This document shows positions 46,234 through 59,100 of a stretch of DNA of 64,000 nucleotides, piece by piece. The stretch's first letter is position 1, and each line of letters starts with the position of its first letter. Both the position numbers and the translations under genes were made by a program. The notes beneath the pieces were generated by a model, which saw only the letters and a list, made by a program, of their open reading frames with translations, was not told the DNA's origin and searched no databases. Source of the DNA: Cryptomeria japonica (Eukaryota > Streptophyta > Pinopsida > Cupressales > Cupressaceae); NCBI RefSeq assembly GCF_030272615.1, contig NC_081412.1, positions 547,242,488-547,306,487 on the forward strand, in the 5' to 3' direction.

Positions 46234-48395
46234 TGTCATGCTCTGTGACGTGTACCTGTACCTACAACCACAATGCACTCAATAAATCATTACAAACAAT
46301 GGTTAGTAGATTGAAACAATGAAAGACAAAACCATAGCTAATCGACTTATTGCCTCCTAGTAAATGAGAGTATGAAAAATTCTCTCAGATTTGATTATGC
46401 ATACTCCAGTGACCTGACTACACTTAGATGGAGGATTTGTTGGATGAAAATAAATGATCTAGCAAGAATAGCATGATTAAGCTATATGATTTCATGATTG
46501 ATCTAGAAAATAAGCTAGGATGAAAATGCAATTAAGCTAAGATTAAGCATGATAATATTGCTAAGAAATGATAAACTAGAAGCTAGATGCCTATAATAAC
46601 AATGCATAAGATGAAAATGAGATGGGATGCAATCATGATATGAAATTGGGATCCATATTGCTCAAAATGAGGTCTATTTATAGGATTTTCCAAGGCTAGG
46701 GGTGTTGTGGCAAGAATCAATGGTCAAGATTGATCTGAAGATATCAATGGTTAAATTGGAGGAGGATGGCAAAGGGGGTTGGATTAAAGGGAACATATGT
46801 CATCTCTATGGTGGCAAGTGTCAAGAGGCTTCTAGAAGGGTTGGGATGGAAGGGAACACTTAGTGACAAGTGTCACAAAGGTTCTAGAAGATGTTGGATG
46901 AAAGGGGACATGGTGGTAGGTAGAATGGGTTAGGTTTAGGAATGGTTAGGTTTACGAGTGGTTATGTTTAGGATAATTTGAATTTAAAATTTCAAATAAT
47001 AGGAAAAGGATAATTAATCTCAACAACTCATAATTGATTTTTTTTAATTAATTAGGGGATTAGAAGAAATGATTTATGATGGAGAGAATTAATTAATTAA
47101 AGGGGTGAAATGAAATGAACCTATTAAATAAATCCTTAGATTTATTAATAAGTAGATGAATGTGGAAATTTAATCAAATTGGGAAGGAGGATTAATTTAA
47201 TAATTTCTTATTTAATTAATTATCTTCAGACCATTTTTAGGTGTATACATTTTGCCCCTCTTTGAAGCGAGGTGTGATGACACGTTGATTCAAAGAATAA
47301 TCTTATTTTGATGATGATATTGATTTGATAGGATGCCCCAGCTCTTGATTGCTAAATTTTGGTATGATGATAAAAATGTCATGCTCTATGAAGTGTACCT
47401 ATACCTGCAACCGCAATGCACTCAATAAATCATTACAATCAATGGTTAGTAAATTGAAACAATGAAAGACAAAACCATAGCTAATCAACTTATTACCTCC
47501 TAGTAAATGCGAGTATGAAAAATGCTCTCAGATCTGATTATGCATACTCCAATGACTTGACTACACTTAGATGGAGGATTTGATGGATGAAAATGCATGA
47601 TCTAGCAAGAATAGCATGATTAAGCTATATGATTTCATGATTGATCTAGAAAATAAGCTAGAATGAAGATGCAATTAAGATAAAATTGAGCATGATAACA
47701 TTCCTAAAGATGATAAGCTATAAACTAGATGCCTATAATAAAAATGAATACGATGAAAATGAGATGGGATGCAATCATGATATGAAATTGGGATCCATAT
47801 TTCTCAAAATGAGGTCTATTTATAGTATTTTCCAAGGCTAGGGGTGATGTGGCAAGAATCAATGGTCAGGATTGATCTGAAGATATCAATGGTTAAATTG
47901 GAGGAGGATGGCAAAGGGGGTCGGATTAAAGGGAACATCTATCATCTCTATGGTGACAAGTGTCAAGAGGCTTCTAGAAGGGTTGGGATGAAAGGGAACA
48001 CTTAGTGACAAGTGTCACAAAGGTTCTAGAAGATGTTGGATGAAAGGGGACATGGTGGTAGGTAGAATGGGTTAGGTTTAGAAATGGTTAGGTTTAGGAG
48101 AATTTAAATTTAAAAATTCAAATAATAGGAAAAGGCTAATTAATCTCAACAACTCATAATTGATTTGTTTTAATTAATTAGGGGATTAGAAGAAATGATT
48201 TTGGATGGAGGGAATTAAATAATTAAAGAGGTGAAATGAAATGAACCTATTAAATAAATCCTTAAATTTATTAATAAGTAGATGAATGTGGAAATTTAAT
48301 CAAATTACTTAGTGAATTTAATTAATTTGGGAAGGAAGAATAATTAAATAATTGCTTATTTAATTAATTATCTTCAGATTTTTTAGGTGTATACA
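46234..48395 (-). mobile_element. Minimal LTR element: two 1-kb LTRs around 127 bp
   Basis: LTRs at 46234-47249 (1016 bp) and 47377-48395 (1019 bp), near identical. Internal region 47250-47376. Flanked by target duplication TACCT (46229-46233 and 48396-48400). On the minus strand the LTR starts TGTATACACCTAAAAAT and the internal region ends in a purine tract (complement of 47250-47267). No primer site starting with TGG is seen at the expected position. The LTR start resembles that of the element at 52529, so it is probably a deletion derivative of the same family. Confidence 0.9.
46674..46682 (-). promoter_or_regulatory. TATA box in LTR of the minimal element
   Basis: TATAAATAG on the minus strand, conserved at 47816-47824 in the second LTR. 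Confidence 0.45.
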
Positions 48396-48458
48396 TACCT
48401 AACATTAGTTTCCATCAATGACAACATTTGAACAACAATACAGTGTCTCTTTCCAAAA

Positions 48459-48700
48459 ATCTCCCCCTTTTGCATTGATGACAACACTTAGTGAAAAAAG
48501 ACTAAGTGTCAAACCAAAACCAAGATATATACACTGCAACCAAAAATCTGACTATTGAAGTCCAAAAATAAACAACTCCCCCTAAGGTCAACATTTTTCA
48601 CTTATCTCTCTCCCCCCTTGTCATCAATGGAAAAGGTAGAATTTTGAAAACTAAAAATTCAAGCCAAAAATTCTATTTACATATGTACACAAAGTCCTTT
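48459..48700 (-). other. Polypurine tract and 3' untranslated region of copia-C
   Basis: On the minus strand, purine tract GCAAAAGGGGGAGAT touches the LTR. Upstream are repeats of AGGGGGAG and CATCAATGcaa-like words, the same layout as in copia-A and 17535-17672. Confidence 0.6.
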
Positions 48701-51700
48701 TATACTCACAAAAAATTGAAGATGTATGCATAATAATTATTCAAAGAATTTAGGTGGATATCCCAGCCCTTCTTAAGGCATTGCAAATTTTTTATAAGCC
48801 CGTTGAATAGGTAGGCTTGGGCCTCTACAATCTTCAGCTCTTCTGGATCACTATTGGGCAGAGCATCTTGAGAATCCTTCAAGGCACTAAGCATAACATC
48901 CAATTTGGGAGTGATGAGACTCCTAAGTTCATAGACTGTTGATTATTCTCTCTTTTTCCAAACTCAAACTCCTAATTTTCTCAAGCAAAGATATCACTTA
49001 GTCTTCGTGATTGCTCTTTAGCCTTTTTCTCTATGTCCATATTGAATTTAGACAATGATAAGCATGATTTATAAATGTTTCCACCTTTAGACTAACTATC
49101 TTGTATACTTCTTACACATGTATCCAAAGTGACTTTGTCATTAACAATAACTCTGATTAGTGTCTGGATCCTTCTTGCATTTAACTTATTGCAGACCTTC
49201 TCTTCAATATATTTTTCAAAAGATTGAAAATGACTATCCACAAAGTTAATTAAACTTTCAATTTCTTGGATGGAGTGTCTGAAGTGTCCTTCTAAAATGA
49301 GGGCATGAGTTTCTCCAGAACACCATATTCCATGGTAAGCAGCTCACTATCCTCTATGTGAGATTCTAGCAGGTCCTCACTAGGTTGGGCTTGAGCAAAT
49401 GCAGCCAATTTGAGTGCTTGGATAGGGGGTAGAGAAGATAGGTTGATGGGGCCTTGAGTGAATTCCAGATCATCTACATAAATCTTCTTCCCCTTCACTA
49501 ATTCCTCAATGTCTCTTACCTCAACCTCAAATTCAACCTTAACTTCTACCTTTTCCCTTTATGCATTTTTCTCAAGAACCAGAGGGTTATCTGCAACAAT
49601 CGGAGGGTTATAACTCTTGTCCTTACCCTCATCTTCATTTCCTGCATCTGCATCCTCAACATTAACCTTTACTGGCTCAATTGTCTAAACTTTCAGGATA
49701 AAAGTATTATCTAGCATGTTTTGCTCTCTCGGATGAGATTATTCTTGTCCTTTTGCCTAATTAACTTCATACTGGTTATCCAACAAATTTTTTGTCAATT
49801 TCCTTTGCAAGCTTATCAATTTTCCCCAAAATATGATTTAATTTACTCTGTACTTACTCCTGAACTCATTCTTTTCTAACTTGAGAAATCTTTCTATCTC
49901 TTCCTTAGAAATCACTGAACATAGATTGTCTAATATATTTTCTTTCAAGTTCTCATCTTCTTTATTTGTTGTTTGTCTCCTAGAATCCAAAATTTCATAC
50001 AAGCTCTTGGGTACAACTGACATTAGTTCAATTAGAGTCTTACTATATACATTCAAATATTCTACAATTGCTTCCTCTAAAGTCCTTTTCCCACTCTCAT
50101 CAAAATTATAATACCATTCTGATAATGGCTTCAAGTTACAATTCTTCACAATCTCATTCAAAGACATAGGAGGCTTAACTTCAAGTTTTCCTTTCTTTAA
50201 TGCCTCATCAAGTTCAAATGGCAGTTTTCTTACCAGATTTAATACCACTGGAAGGATTCTCCTTTGTGACATTGGTGGCCTTAGCAGCTTTGGCTTTAAC
50301 CTTCTTGACTACTTCATTAGACTCTATCTCATCTTCATCAACAAGAATGAATACTTTAGCTCTCCCTAGCTTCCTCTTTCCTTCACCAGATGGTTTTTCT
50401 TGGGGCTTAGGAGAACTCACAATTTTCTGACCACTGGAGGAGGGTGGAAAGCTCCTTGGTTTCTTTGGATTAGGGGCAGGGGCTTCCAGTTTAGCCTTCT
50501 TTACATTGACCATATCTTCTTTACTTAGAATGTTCTTCTCTCTAGCTCTCTAGACTGCCTCCTAGGTAATCCCCATGCTTTCTGCTAGCTTCTCTACCTC
50601 CTTCCTAACCTTCTTTTGAATCTGAGGCTTTTGAACTTAGAGTGTAAGTCCAAGCTCTTCTCCTTGTAAGTTTTGAAGCTTTCCTTAGATTTATCCATCG
50701 ATTTTATCAATAAGTGTCGAGCATATGCATCAAGACAGATGCCCTTCAGCCTCATACCCCGTGGGCATGATCCATGAAGTTCTTGGCTCCACAACTTCCA
50801 TAAGGAACAAGTCAGTATTAACCATAAAATAGATTGTATCCTCATATTTCTCCACTATCTCCTTAGGAATTTTTTCCCTGATCTACATCATGCTCTGAAA
50901 GGTCTTGAAGTATCCCCATAGTATGCCATTCTGAACTATACCATCTCCAAGGCCATGAAGTATTTCTTTTATTTGCACTGGCACTAGCTTGTCATAGGCC
51001 CATTAAACTTTTCCAACACCCGGAATCTCATTCATGAAGTAGAAGTATAAACATATAATCAAAGTTCCCAATTTTAATGCATGCTTCTTATCTTGTTTGA
51101 TTTTCTTCAAGTTTCTCAATAGCTCACTCCAGAGCACCTCACATAAATCATCTCAGATCTTCCTTCAACATCTGATAAGCCACATAGATGGTCGTACCAA
51201 ATACTGAATGGTCTTGGCTAGGATGATATATTTTGTATCCCATCACCATTGATGAAAAATTGACATTATATTTGAAATAATATTACTTATTTTCATCATC
51301 CTTTTGTTAAATTGGGAATCGGTTTCCTCTATTACCATCTAGATCTTAACATTCCTCAAAATAGACATCTCACCAACTAAGCTCAAACAAGTCACCACCT
51401 TAATTGCACTCTTGGTAATCTTGTGGGGTTTTTTAAGCCACATGAAATCATCATGAATTCCTCTCAAAATGTACCATACCCACTTAGGTTCATCAAACAT
51501 TGGAAATTTGATGAACTATGTGAAACCCTTCTCTTCTATCGACTTAAATTCAAGTTTCAGGTTTTCCATTTCAATCATGTCCTACATATATAATTTCATC
51601 ATTTGAACACTCCCGAGTTCCTCAATTCTACAATAGATGTAAGCCCTAATATCTTCCACATGTAATACTCTGCATGGGACTAATAAAAAAGCACCACTTA

Positions 51701-51770
51701 GATCATCTTCCATTGACTTATATGGATGCTTCTTAAAATTAGGTCTTGCCCTTTTAGTGACATTTACTAC
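48700..51770 (-). pseudogene. Long unknown ORF in copia-C internal region
   Basis: A decayed minus-strand frame or frames of about 1000 codons. It starts outside the left-hand gypsy array that cuts it at 51771. Pieces: EPKWVWYILRGIHDDFMWL (about 51490-51435), ITKSAIKVVTCLSLVGEMS, a basic Pro/Lys/Ser-rich segment (PAPNPKKPRSFPPSSSGQK, about 50480-50424), FELDEALKKGKLEVKPPMSL, EEIERFLKLEKNEF and finally LKDSQDALPNSDPEELKIVE. Predominantly helical and charged. No RT, integrase or zinc finger. Its place between a Copia 3' LTR and the truncation point suggests an extra ORF after pol or a replaced coding region. Unknown family. Confidence 0.5.
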
Positions 51771-51938
51771 TGTATACACATAAAAATTGGCTATGAGAAA
51801 TTAAATAAATATTTTATATTTATTTAATAATTATTCTTCTATTAAATAGTTAATTTGAAAAGATTAATTTATTTAATTCATTTTCATGTCTTTCTATTAA
51901 TTAATATTTTATTAATTAATTCATCTATCTTATTAATT

Positions 51939-52528
51939 AAGAATCATGACTGCCTCTCGAGCCTATGGGTCTAACACCTGGATCACCTGCACCAACATCA
52001 TCCTCCAATGGAATCATTCTTCAATTTAATATATTCATCATTCATTCAACTATCATCTATCATGTCTTATACAAGATGTATATTTCCCAAAACCAGATGT
52101 TTTGGTCATTTATCATGTCTTATATAGGATGTATCTTTCCTGAAACCAGACATTCTGATCATCTATCATGTCTTATATAGGATGTATCTATCCTGAAACT
52201 AGACGTTTTGATCATCTTTTGTCTTATACGGGCTGTGTCCTTCCTGAAACTAGACTTGATCTCAATCCAATCAATCTAATTCATCTAATCAATCTGCAAT
52301 CTATTCACTCATCTTTCTTTCATATAACATTCTTCTTTTATCGAGAGATCACCCATGTCTTTAATGCACAAATGATTTCTTGAGGGGGCATCATCATCAA
52401 ATCAATATCCAAAAATCAGTATCTAGGGCACACAATCAGGATTTTCAATCTCTATCAGGCGCATTATCAAGACTTGATTTAATATTTGAAACAATGTTGT
52501 CTTCACATCATTTCAAAGAGGGGAAAAA
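51939..52528 (+). repeat. 3' internal end, copy 1, with polypurine tract
   Basis: Matches 59760-60302. It contains about four degenerate copies of a roughly 50-bp unit around TGTCTTATATAGGATGTATC (52065-52250). It ends in polypurine tract CAAAGAGGGGAAAAA (52514-52528) just before the LTR. Confidence 0.82.
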
Positions 52529-53695
52529 TGTATACACATAAAAATTGGCTATGAGCAATTAAATAAATATTTATATTTATTTAATAATTATTCTTCTATT
52601 AAATAGTTAATTTGAAAAGATTAATTTATTTAATTCATTTTCGTGTCTTTCTATTAATTAATATTTTATTAATTAATTCATCTATCTTATTCCTCTAATT
52701 AATTCAATATCTAATATTTAATTATCTTTTTAATCAAGTTAATTAAATATCTAATATTTAATAGTTATTCTCCTATCCTATAGTCTCAAATATTAAATAA
52801 TTTCCTAAATTATTTAATCTTTCTTTTCCAACTCACCCTCCATCTCCACTTCATCTTCCCTTTGCCAACTCATCAAACATGTGGCTAAGGAAATTAATAT
52901 TTCTTAAATATTAATTCATCATTTATCTTCAACTACCAAAACTTAATGAAAATTGTGTACGTACACACATTTCATAACCATTTCTTATATTCTCTCCAAC
53001 ACCCCCTACATCTTAGGAAGGACTTGAGTTCACTTGTCCTATTATGCCTAAATCTTCTCCAACCATCCCTAGATTCCCGTAGTCAGCAACCCAGTCAAGG
53101 TGAGATGAGTGACACTTGTCTTCTCCTTCCCCCTTTCTCTCAACCTTCACCTTTGCTTACAACCATCCAAATCTGTAGATTTGATCATGACCGTTGATCT
53201 GAGCCACATCATCTCATCCTCTCAAAGTCTATAAAATCAAGAGCTTTAGTTGAGAGAGAGTTAGACTTCAAGAGACTTCAAGAGACTTCAAGAGACTTCA
53301 AGTGCATTTTGCAAGCTAATCATATGCATCCATGAGTTTTAGTTTTGAAGCAAATAGCAATTATCATATAATATCATTTAGCATAATCATTTTAGCATAA
53401 TCATGTAGTATTGCATATCATAGTATTAGTTAACTACAAGTTATTAACCCATTGTTCATATGCCATCTTGGAAGCCATCAGTGCATTGTCTGAGAGCACA
53501 CCATTTGCAACCAGGAATAGTGGAGTTAGGACACAATGAGACATAAACCATGAAGGTAAAATAATATTTTATTTTAATATGTATTTCATGTAATTTCATT
53601 GGTTGAGTTTGGATTTTCTGTAGTATTTCCATTTGAATTTTGTGAAACTAACTTATTGCAGGTAACATTTTGAGGATGAAATTCAAGTCGACACA
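52529..53695 (+). repeat. Complete LTR shared by two units of the array
   Basis: 1167 bp, TGTATACACATAAAAATTGG to GTCGACACA. The first 168 bp recur at 51771. A TATA box (TATAAAA, 53230-53236) is followed by a 12-bp repeat AGACTTCAAGAG present about 3.5 times (53266-53306), probably in the transcript leader. Confidence 0.8.
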
Positions 53696-53698
53696 TTT

Positions 53699-53718
53699 TG
53701 GCACCCATCGTGGAGCTC
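53699..53718 (+). other. Putative primer binding site of the array element
   Basis: TGGCACCCATCGTGGAGCTC three bases after the LTR. It starts with TGG as a tRNA-complementary site should. The tRNA partner is not identified. Confidence 0.5.
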
Positions 53719-53799
53719 ATAGACCTCACATATACCTTTAAAAATCTCACAAATAATAAAATTAATGCATTTGTAATGCAGATTTATGCATGTGTGAAT

Positions 53800-54090
53800 T
53801 CCGACAACGCTTTTATTCTACAGGTTAGCGCATTTGCATCCTAGGTTAGCATGTTTACCTTCTAGGTTAGCGCATTTACACCATAGGTTAGCACATGAGA
53901 ATTTTCAGTTAGCACTTTTGTCTTAAATTCTGTGCATTTGCATTACAGGTTCACGCATTTGTGTCCTAGGTTAGCGCATTTGTCAAAGAAATCACACTTT
54001 TGTAGTCTAGGTTAGTGTTTTTGACCTATAGGTTAGCACTTTTGAGTAAAAAGATAGTGTGTGTGTTAAATTAGCACTTCTGTTTACAAA
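53800..54090 (+). repeat. Degenerate minisatellite after the primer site
   Basis: About nine degenerate units of 26-30 bp built on AGGTTAGCGCATTTG, some reduced to AGGTTAGCACTTTTG. Non-coding leader position. Confidence 0.7.
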
Positions 54091-55479
54091 CTGACAAAAA
54101 TTTCTTGCAAGTCTGAAATGTCCAAGAAATCAGATTTTTCAGAGTACTAACATGCATGTGCAGGATGGTGTTTAAGGCAAATTTTATGCATTTCCTCATC
54201 TAGTTAATTAAAAGTCTTCATTTGGGAAGTAATATACCATATCTTGTTCATCTAGTTTAACTAAGAGGATGAATTGATAGCATGCAACTCACATTTTTAG
54301 TATTTTGTCTAAAATAGTTGCACGTAGACTTTTAAAAGGGCTAAAATGAACACCATGCTTGTTGGAGCAACATCTCCAAATAGGACTTAGACAACAATTG
54401 CTTTGAAAAGGTTAAAAAGAACACTTATATTTCGTGTCTCGAAAGTGGTAGGTATATTCTCTCCCCTTAATTGGGTGACCAAAAATCCAAACCCACTCTT
54501 TTATGCTTTCTTTGCTTTCAAGCAATTAAATCCTTTAGAAGGCCTGCCTTCCCGAGCTGCCTTGAGGGGGCCAGTGAGAGGGGAACGACCTAAAGTGGAA
54601 ACAGGCTAATATCGAGTCCTTCCAATCCACTATAAATAAATTGTGTTTGTGATGAAAGTCCCAAACAACATGTGTTGATAAGTTCATACCGACACTATAT
54701 TTCCCCATAAACCCTATGGAGTGTAACCTCTATAGGCTAGGAACCTTCTATATTTACAGAGCTAAAAGTTCTGCATGTATGGCCACATGACTGGAAACCT
54801 TTACTAAAAATGATTTGTACTAGTTGCCAAAATCCTTCTAGTTGTTGGCGTAGGAGGTCAGACCTCTGAAGGGGCTCACATACATATGGTTCCTAGTAGA
54901 GATATAAAGTTTTCCATGGGGAGTTTTCATAGAAATTGATGTTTGGCTGCCCCAAAGATGTGAGTGTCGAGGTTGGAGCCAGTGGGGTCAAGCATCTAAA
55001 TATCCACTTTGAATAGCGTAGCCTCATGGGAAAACCCCATGTGAGATTCAACAACTATTGTCTCAACCTGCCATAAGATTTGTACTTGCTTGAGCATTTT
55101 GTTTATTGAACATTGTGTCTTCTATGTCTGTAACATGTTCCAAATGGTCAAAAATTGAAGAAGATTATCATCTATGAGTGAGCAAAAATCTAAAAAATTG
55201 CTGAAAAAATTGATCAAAAGGGTAATACAAAGGCTTTCCAACATTTGAAACACCAGATCAAACCAAGTGATCAAGAGTATATCATCCAACTATCTCAATG
55301 ACAATAACACCTAGATGGGTATTCAAGTTAGTCAAATCAAGTTTCCATATCATTTGACGTGCTTTGTCATAGGGGCCTATCGAACAACCCCTCTGTTCGA
55401 CTTAGTGAGCTTGAGTATCTAAAATGAAGTATCCATGAATTCAACAACATCAACCTATCTAAACTGAAACTTTGATCAC

Positions 55480-56170
55480 TCATGTGACCATCCCTTGTCA
55501 GTTAAGAAAGAAGAAGCTTATTCAAAAGAAATGATTCCTAGCCTAAATCAAGATGAGAATATCATGGCTCTCTAATCTAATCCAATTTTTTATCAAGATC
55601 CTACCTATCAAGAATCTTATGATGATCCCTTAAGATTTTGGTATTCTATCCATGATGACCCCCTAAGATTTTGGTATTCTATCCATGATGATCCCCTTTT
55701 ATCTCAAAAGCAGAGTCCCATTAAACATCCACCTCCTAAGAAAGAGCATGATATACCTTCCATCTCCATCACTAATCCAATTCAAAATCAAGAGAAAAGC
55801 ACAAACTCAAATGATCCTACTCCAAGTCAAGATCAAGATTAAGAAAACTCTTCATCCTCCAAATACATTTTAGGTCCTTTCATTCCAAAGTCAAACTCTT
55901 CATCCTCCAAATCCATTTTAGGTCCTTTCATTCCAAAGTCAATCTCTTTATCCTCCAAATCCATCTTAGGTCCTTTCGTTCAAAATTCAAACTCTTCATC
56001 CTCCAAATCCATTTTAGGTCCTTTCATTCCAAAGTCAAACTCTCTATCCCTTCCATCCATCTTGGGTCCTTACTTCCCTCCATCCACCATTCCATCACCT
56101 CAAATGATCCATAAGAAAGATCAACAAAGGCACACACCTTTGAAATTCTTTCAAACAACTATCTAAACAT
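55480..56170 (+). pseudogene. Degraded repeat-rich ORF (Ser-rich 16-residue repeats)
   Basis: A readable frame with two 33-bp repeats encoding DDPLRFWYSIH (55620-55685). Then comes a stop near 55842 and about four 48-bp repeats encoding variants of SSSSKSILGPFIPKSN (about 55850-56070), ending GPYFPPSTIPSPQ. Repeat periods are multiples of three and substitutions keep the frame, which argues that it once coded. No known domain; perhaps a gag-like or accessory protein of the LARD-like element. Confidence 0.5.
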
Positions 56171-59100
56171 ATTTTCAAAACTATTCTTCCATCATTTTCT
56201 TTATCTATTTTGGGTTCTTATGTCCCAAAATTCAATTTTCCTTCATCTCTCCATCACTTCTTAAGTTGTGTACTAACACTCATCTTGAATACATTTCCAT
56301 CTATCCTCGCACACATATTCAAACATTTTATCTATTATCCAACACCTCTTTTCTATTCTTCCATCCCTTTCTTTCAATCCTTTGCATAAATTCATCATCT
56401 GTGAAATAGGCATTTGTGTCATTTTGTCACATGATTTCCCATGCTTGAATCTCATGTTCAGTCCTTTTCCTAGATATCTATTCATGATACACTTTAGAAT
56501 CTGAGGTTGTTCATCTTTAACATTATCTTTTGGTTGGGGTACACAATCAATCCAGAAAAGAACCACTTATTGTATCTTAGTACCGACATCTTTTGATTAC
56601 TACATCTAATTTACTTAATCAATTGCTCTAAATCATTGTACTCTCTTAGTCGAAGACATGGCTAGTGAAAAATCTAAAATCTTGCTTCAGCACCACTATA
56701 ATTATCAAACCCATGTAAGTTTCATTACTTACAAGCCATTGTAATCAAAATAAGAAAAGAAAAATACAATATCAAAAGATCCAAAGCATGATCAGGAAAA
56801 GAAATATCTAAAAGAAAAAAAAATGAAATATCAAAAGTTTGGCTATGGGAAAATGCAAATAACTCCATTAGGGCTATGGAGCAATATTTGTGATATTATA
56901 GTGATAACCTCATTGGAACTATGGATTCTTTCTGGTAGCGAGGCTCTATCCAGGATGCTTTTGAAGTCAAGGTAACTCATGTAGCTAGCCACGTTGGATT
57001 CTGAAGATTACAATGATCATATGAGCTAGAATGAACCCAATTACACACACATGGGTAATCAAAGACTAAGTAACTTGATCAAGTTTGGGACTCTTCTTCC
57101 CTTTTGAGTCTATTTCCTAGTTGCTAGATATGTTTGGTTGAATTTATCATAGGTTCTGAGTTTGGGTTGGGTCTCTATCTTTGAAAAGTTTAGGAACACT
57201 TATTTAGGTGGTGCTAAATACTGTGACAATCTTACATATCACTTCTTTACAAATGGAGACTTCTATAATTGGGGTCAAAGTTTCATCCACTCTATTCTTC
57301 ATACCACATCTCCCATTATGCTTCCTCCAGTATCCATTACCCTATCTAAATTCATCCAGTTCTATCTATGATCTTGCTTCATGCTAATCTATACCATCTA
57401 TGATCTTGTTTCTCCTATCCATATCCTATCTCCATCCATATCCCCTTTTCCATCCTTGATCTTGATCAAAACTGAGGACAAAAATATGATTATAAGAAGC
57501 TCTTGATGTGTCTCCTCATATGCTACTTTCATATTTCTCCTATTCAATTCTACCTCAATGTTTAGTCATCTATTCATCCATTCCTTGTCTTGCTATACAT
57601 TAGGGAAACCAAATACATATTTCTTCTAATCCAAAAAGATCCAAAAATCAAAACATCAAAAGAACAAAATTGAAAATCAAAGCATGAGTGCATGGCCCAT
57701 CCATCAAATCAACAACAAGAAAACTCTCAAAATCTACAATCAAACTGATCAAATGTCTAGTTAATAACCATTTATCAACATCAACATGTCTTATACAGGG
57801 ATACGTACACTCAGAACTAGATAGATCGGTCTTACACGGGGTACTCACTCTTTGAAACCAGACATTCTTATCAATCATCGAACAAATCAAAACAATGACA
57901 TAGATCATTATGACTATTAGATTTTGTTCTGGGTAGTCTTATCTTTATCAATTGATGACAAGACATGTTTCATCTCTCAAAAATCAGGAAAGACAAAAAA
58001 ATTGAAAACAAATCAAAATGTGCAATAAAAACAAGTGGTGAAAACCTGGTAAACAAGTGCTATCTAAAAAGTGAGTTCCTCCATCTATGAGATCACTTTG
58101 CGCACCTATCCACTCCATCCTATCGCATCTATCGCTTCCATCTATCTTACCTTATCCATTCCATCTTCTATCTTTCACATCCATTGCTCTGAACCATTTA
58201 GCAAGAAATATGCAGCTTACCAACAATTATCAATCTTTGACATACTTGTTGTAGTCAATGTCGTAGATTTTATCAAAATTGATCAATCTACATTTGTATC
58301 CCACCATGGTTTGGATCTTGATAAATTCATACATCCATAATAATTTTGTTTCCAGTAGGGAAAAATCTTAATTCCTTTTACTAAGGTGATCTCTTGAATC
58401 TTTGAAAATCCAAAACATTCGAAAAACTTAGAAAAACCAAAAATACCTAGGATTTTGAAATAGATAACAAGCAACAAAGCAACGAAAATCAAGGCATTTC
58501 ATCAACAACTGAATCATGAAACTCAAAAACCAAAGAATAAACTAACAAGTAATAAAGGATTATCAAAGATCATTTGTCAAGATGATTATATCAGTTAATG
58601 ACCATAAGAACATGTGAATGACATACAAGATTCAATGTTTATATCTTGATTTTATTGCTAATCATGTACTCTATGAAACTCAAGGATGTCCATGAATAGA
58701 GAAGCTATGATGGGACATGATTATTTTTCTTTGATTGTTGTTTGTGATTTATCTCTTACTACGGTATGAACTTGTCTCAGGATATGATCGACAAAAGATC
58801 AAGGAGGATGTTTCAAGTCATTCATCAAAGGAGATACTCCTTGTCTGTTCTGCAAGCAATACTCAGGTCAACTTGATCCATTATATCAAGTTGCTTGTAT
58901 TAACTTGCTATATAAAAATCCATGTAAGGAATACTCAGGTCATCTTGAATCATTATGTCAAGTTGCTTGTATTTTCTTACAACATTTTAAAGCTCAATGA
59001 TGAAATCAAAGCACTGTTACAAGATAACATATGAAGAATGGCAGTACAATTTTTAGTTAGATGATTTTGGATTAGCTCATTATTCATCCATATTATAAGC

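Larger units (their letters stand above)
45160..48458 (-). repeat. 3' LTR of copia-C, split by a TRIM-like element
   Basis: Minus-strand Copia-type LTR in two parts (45160-46233 and 48401-48458), about 1.13 kb together, close to the copia-B LTR length. The left part carries the family end CACTGAGAGGGGGGTGAAT near 45199-45217. The right end CCAAAA stands where copia-B has CCAACA, followed by the complement of a polypurine tract (48459-48473, ATCTCCCCCTTTTGC). Confidence 0.72.

Noticed and set aside
54403-54609. 68-codon ORF ending in GPVRGERPKV-like sequence
   Set aside because: Short and isolated, no family match; could be chance in the LARD-like internal region.
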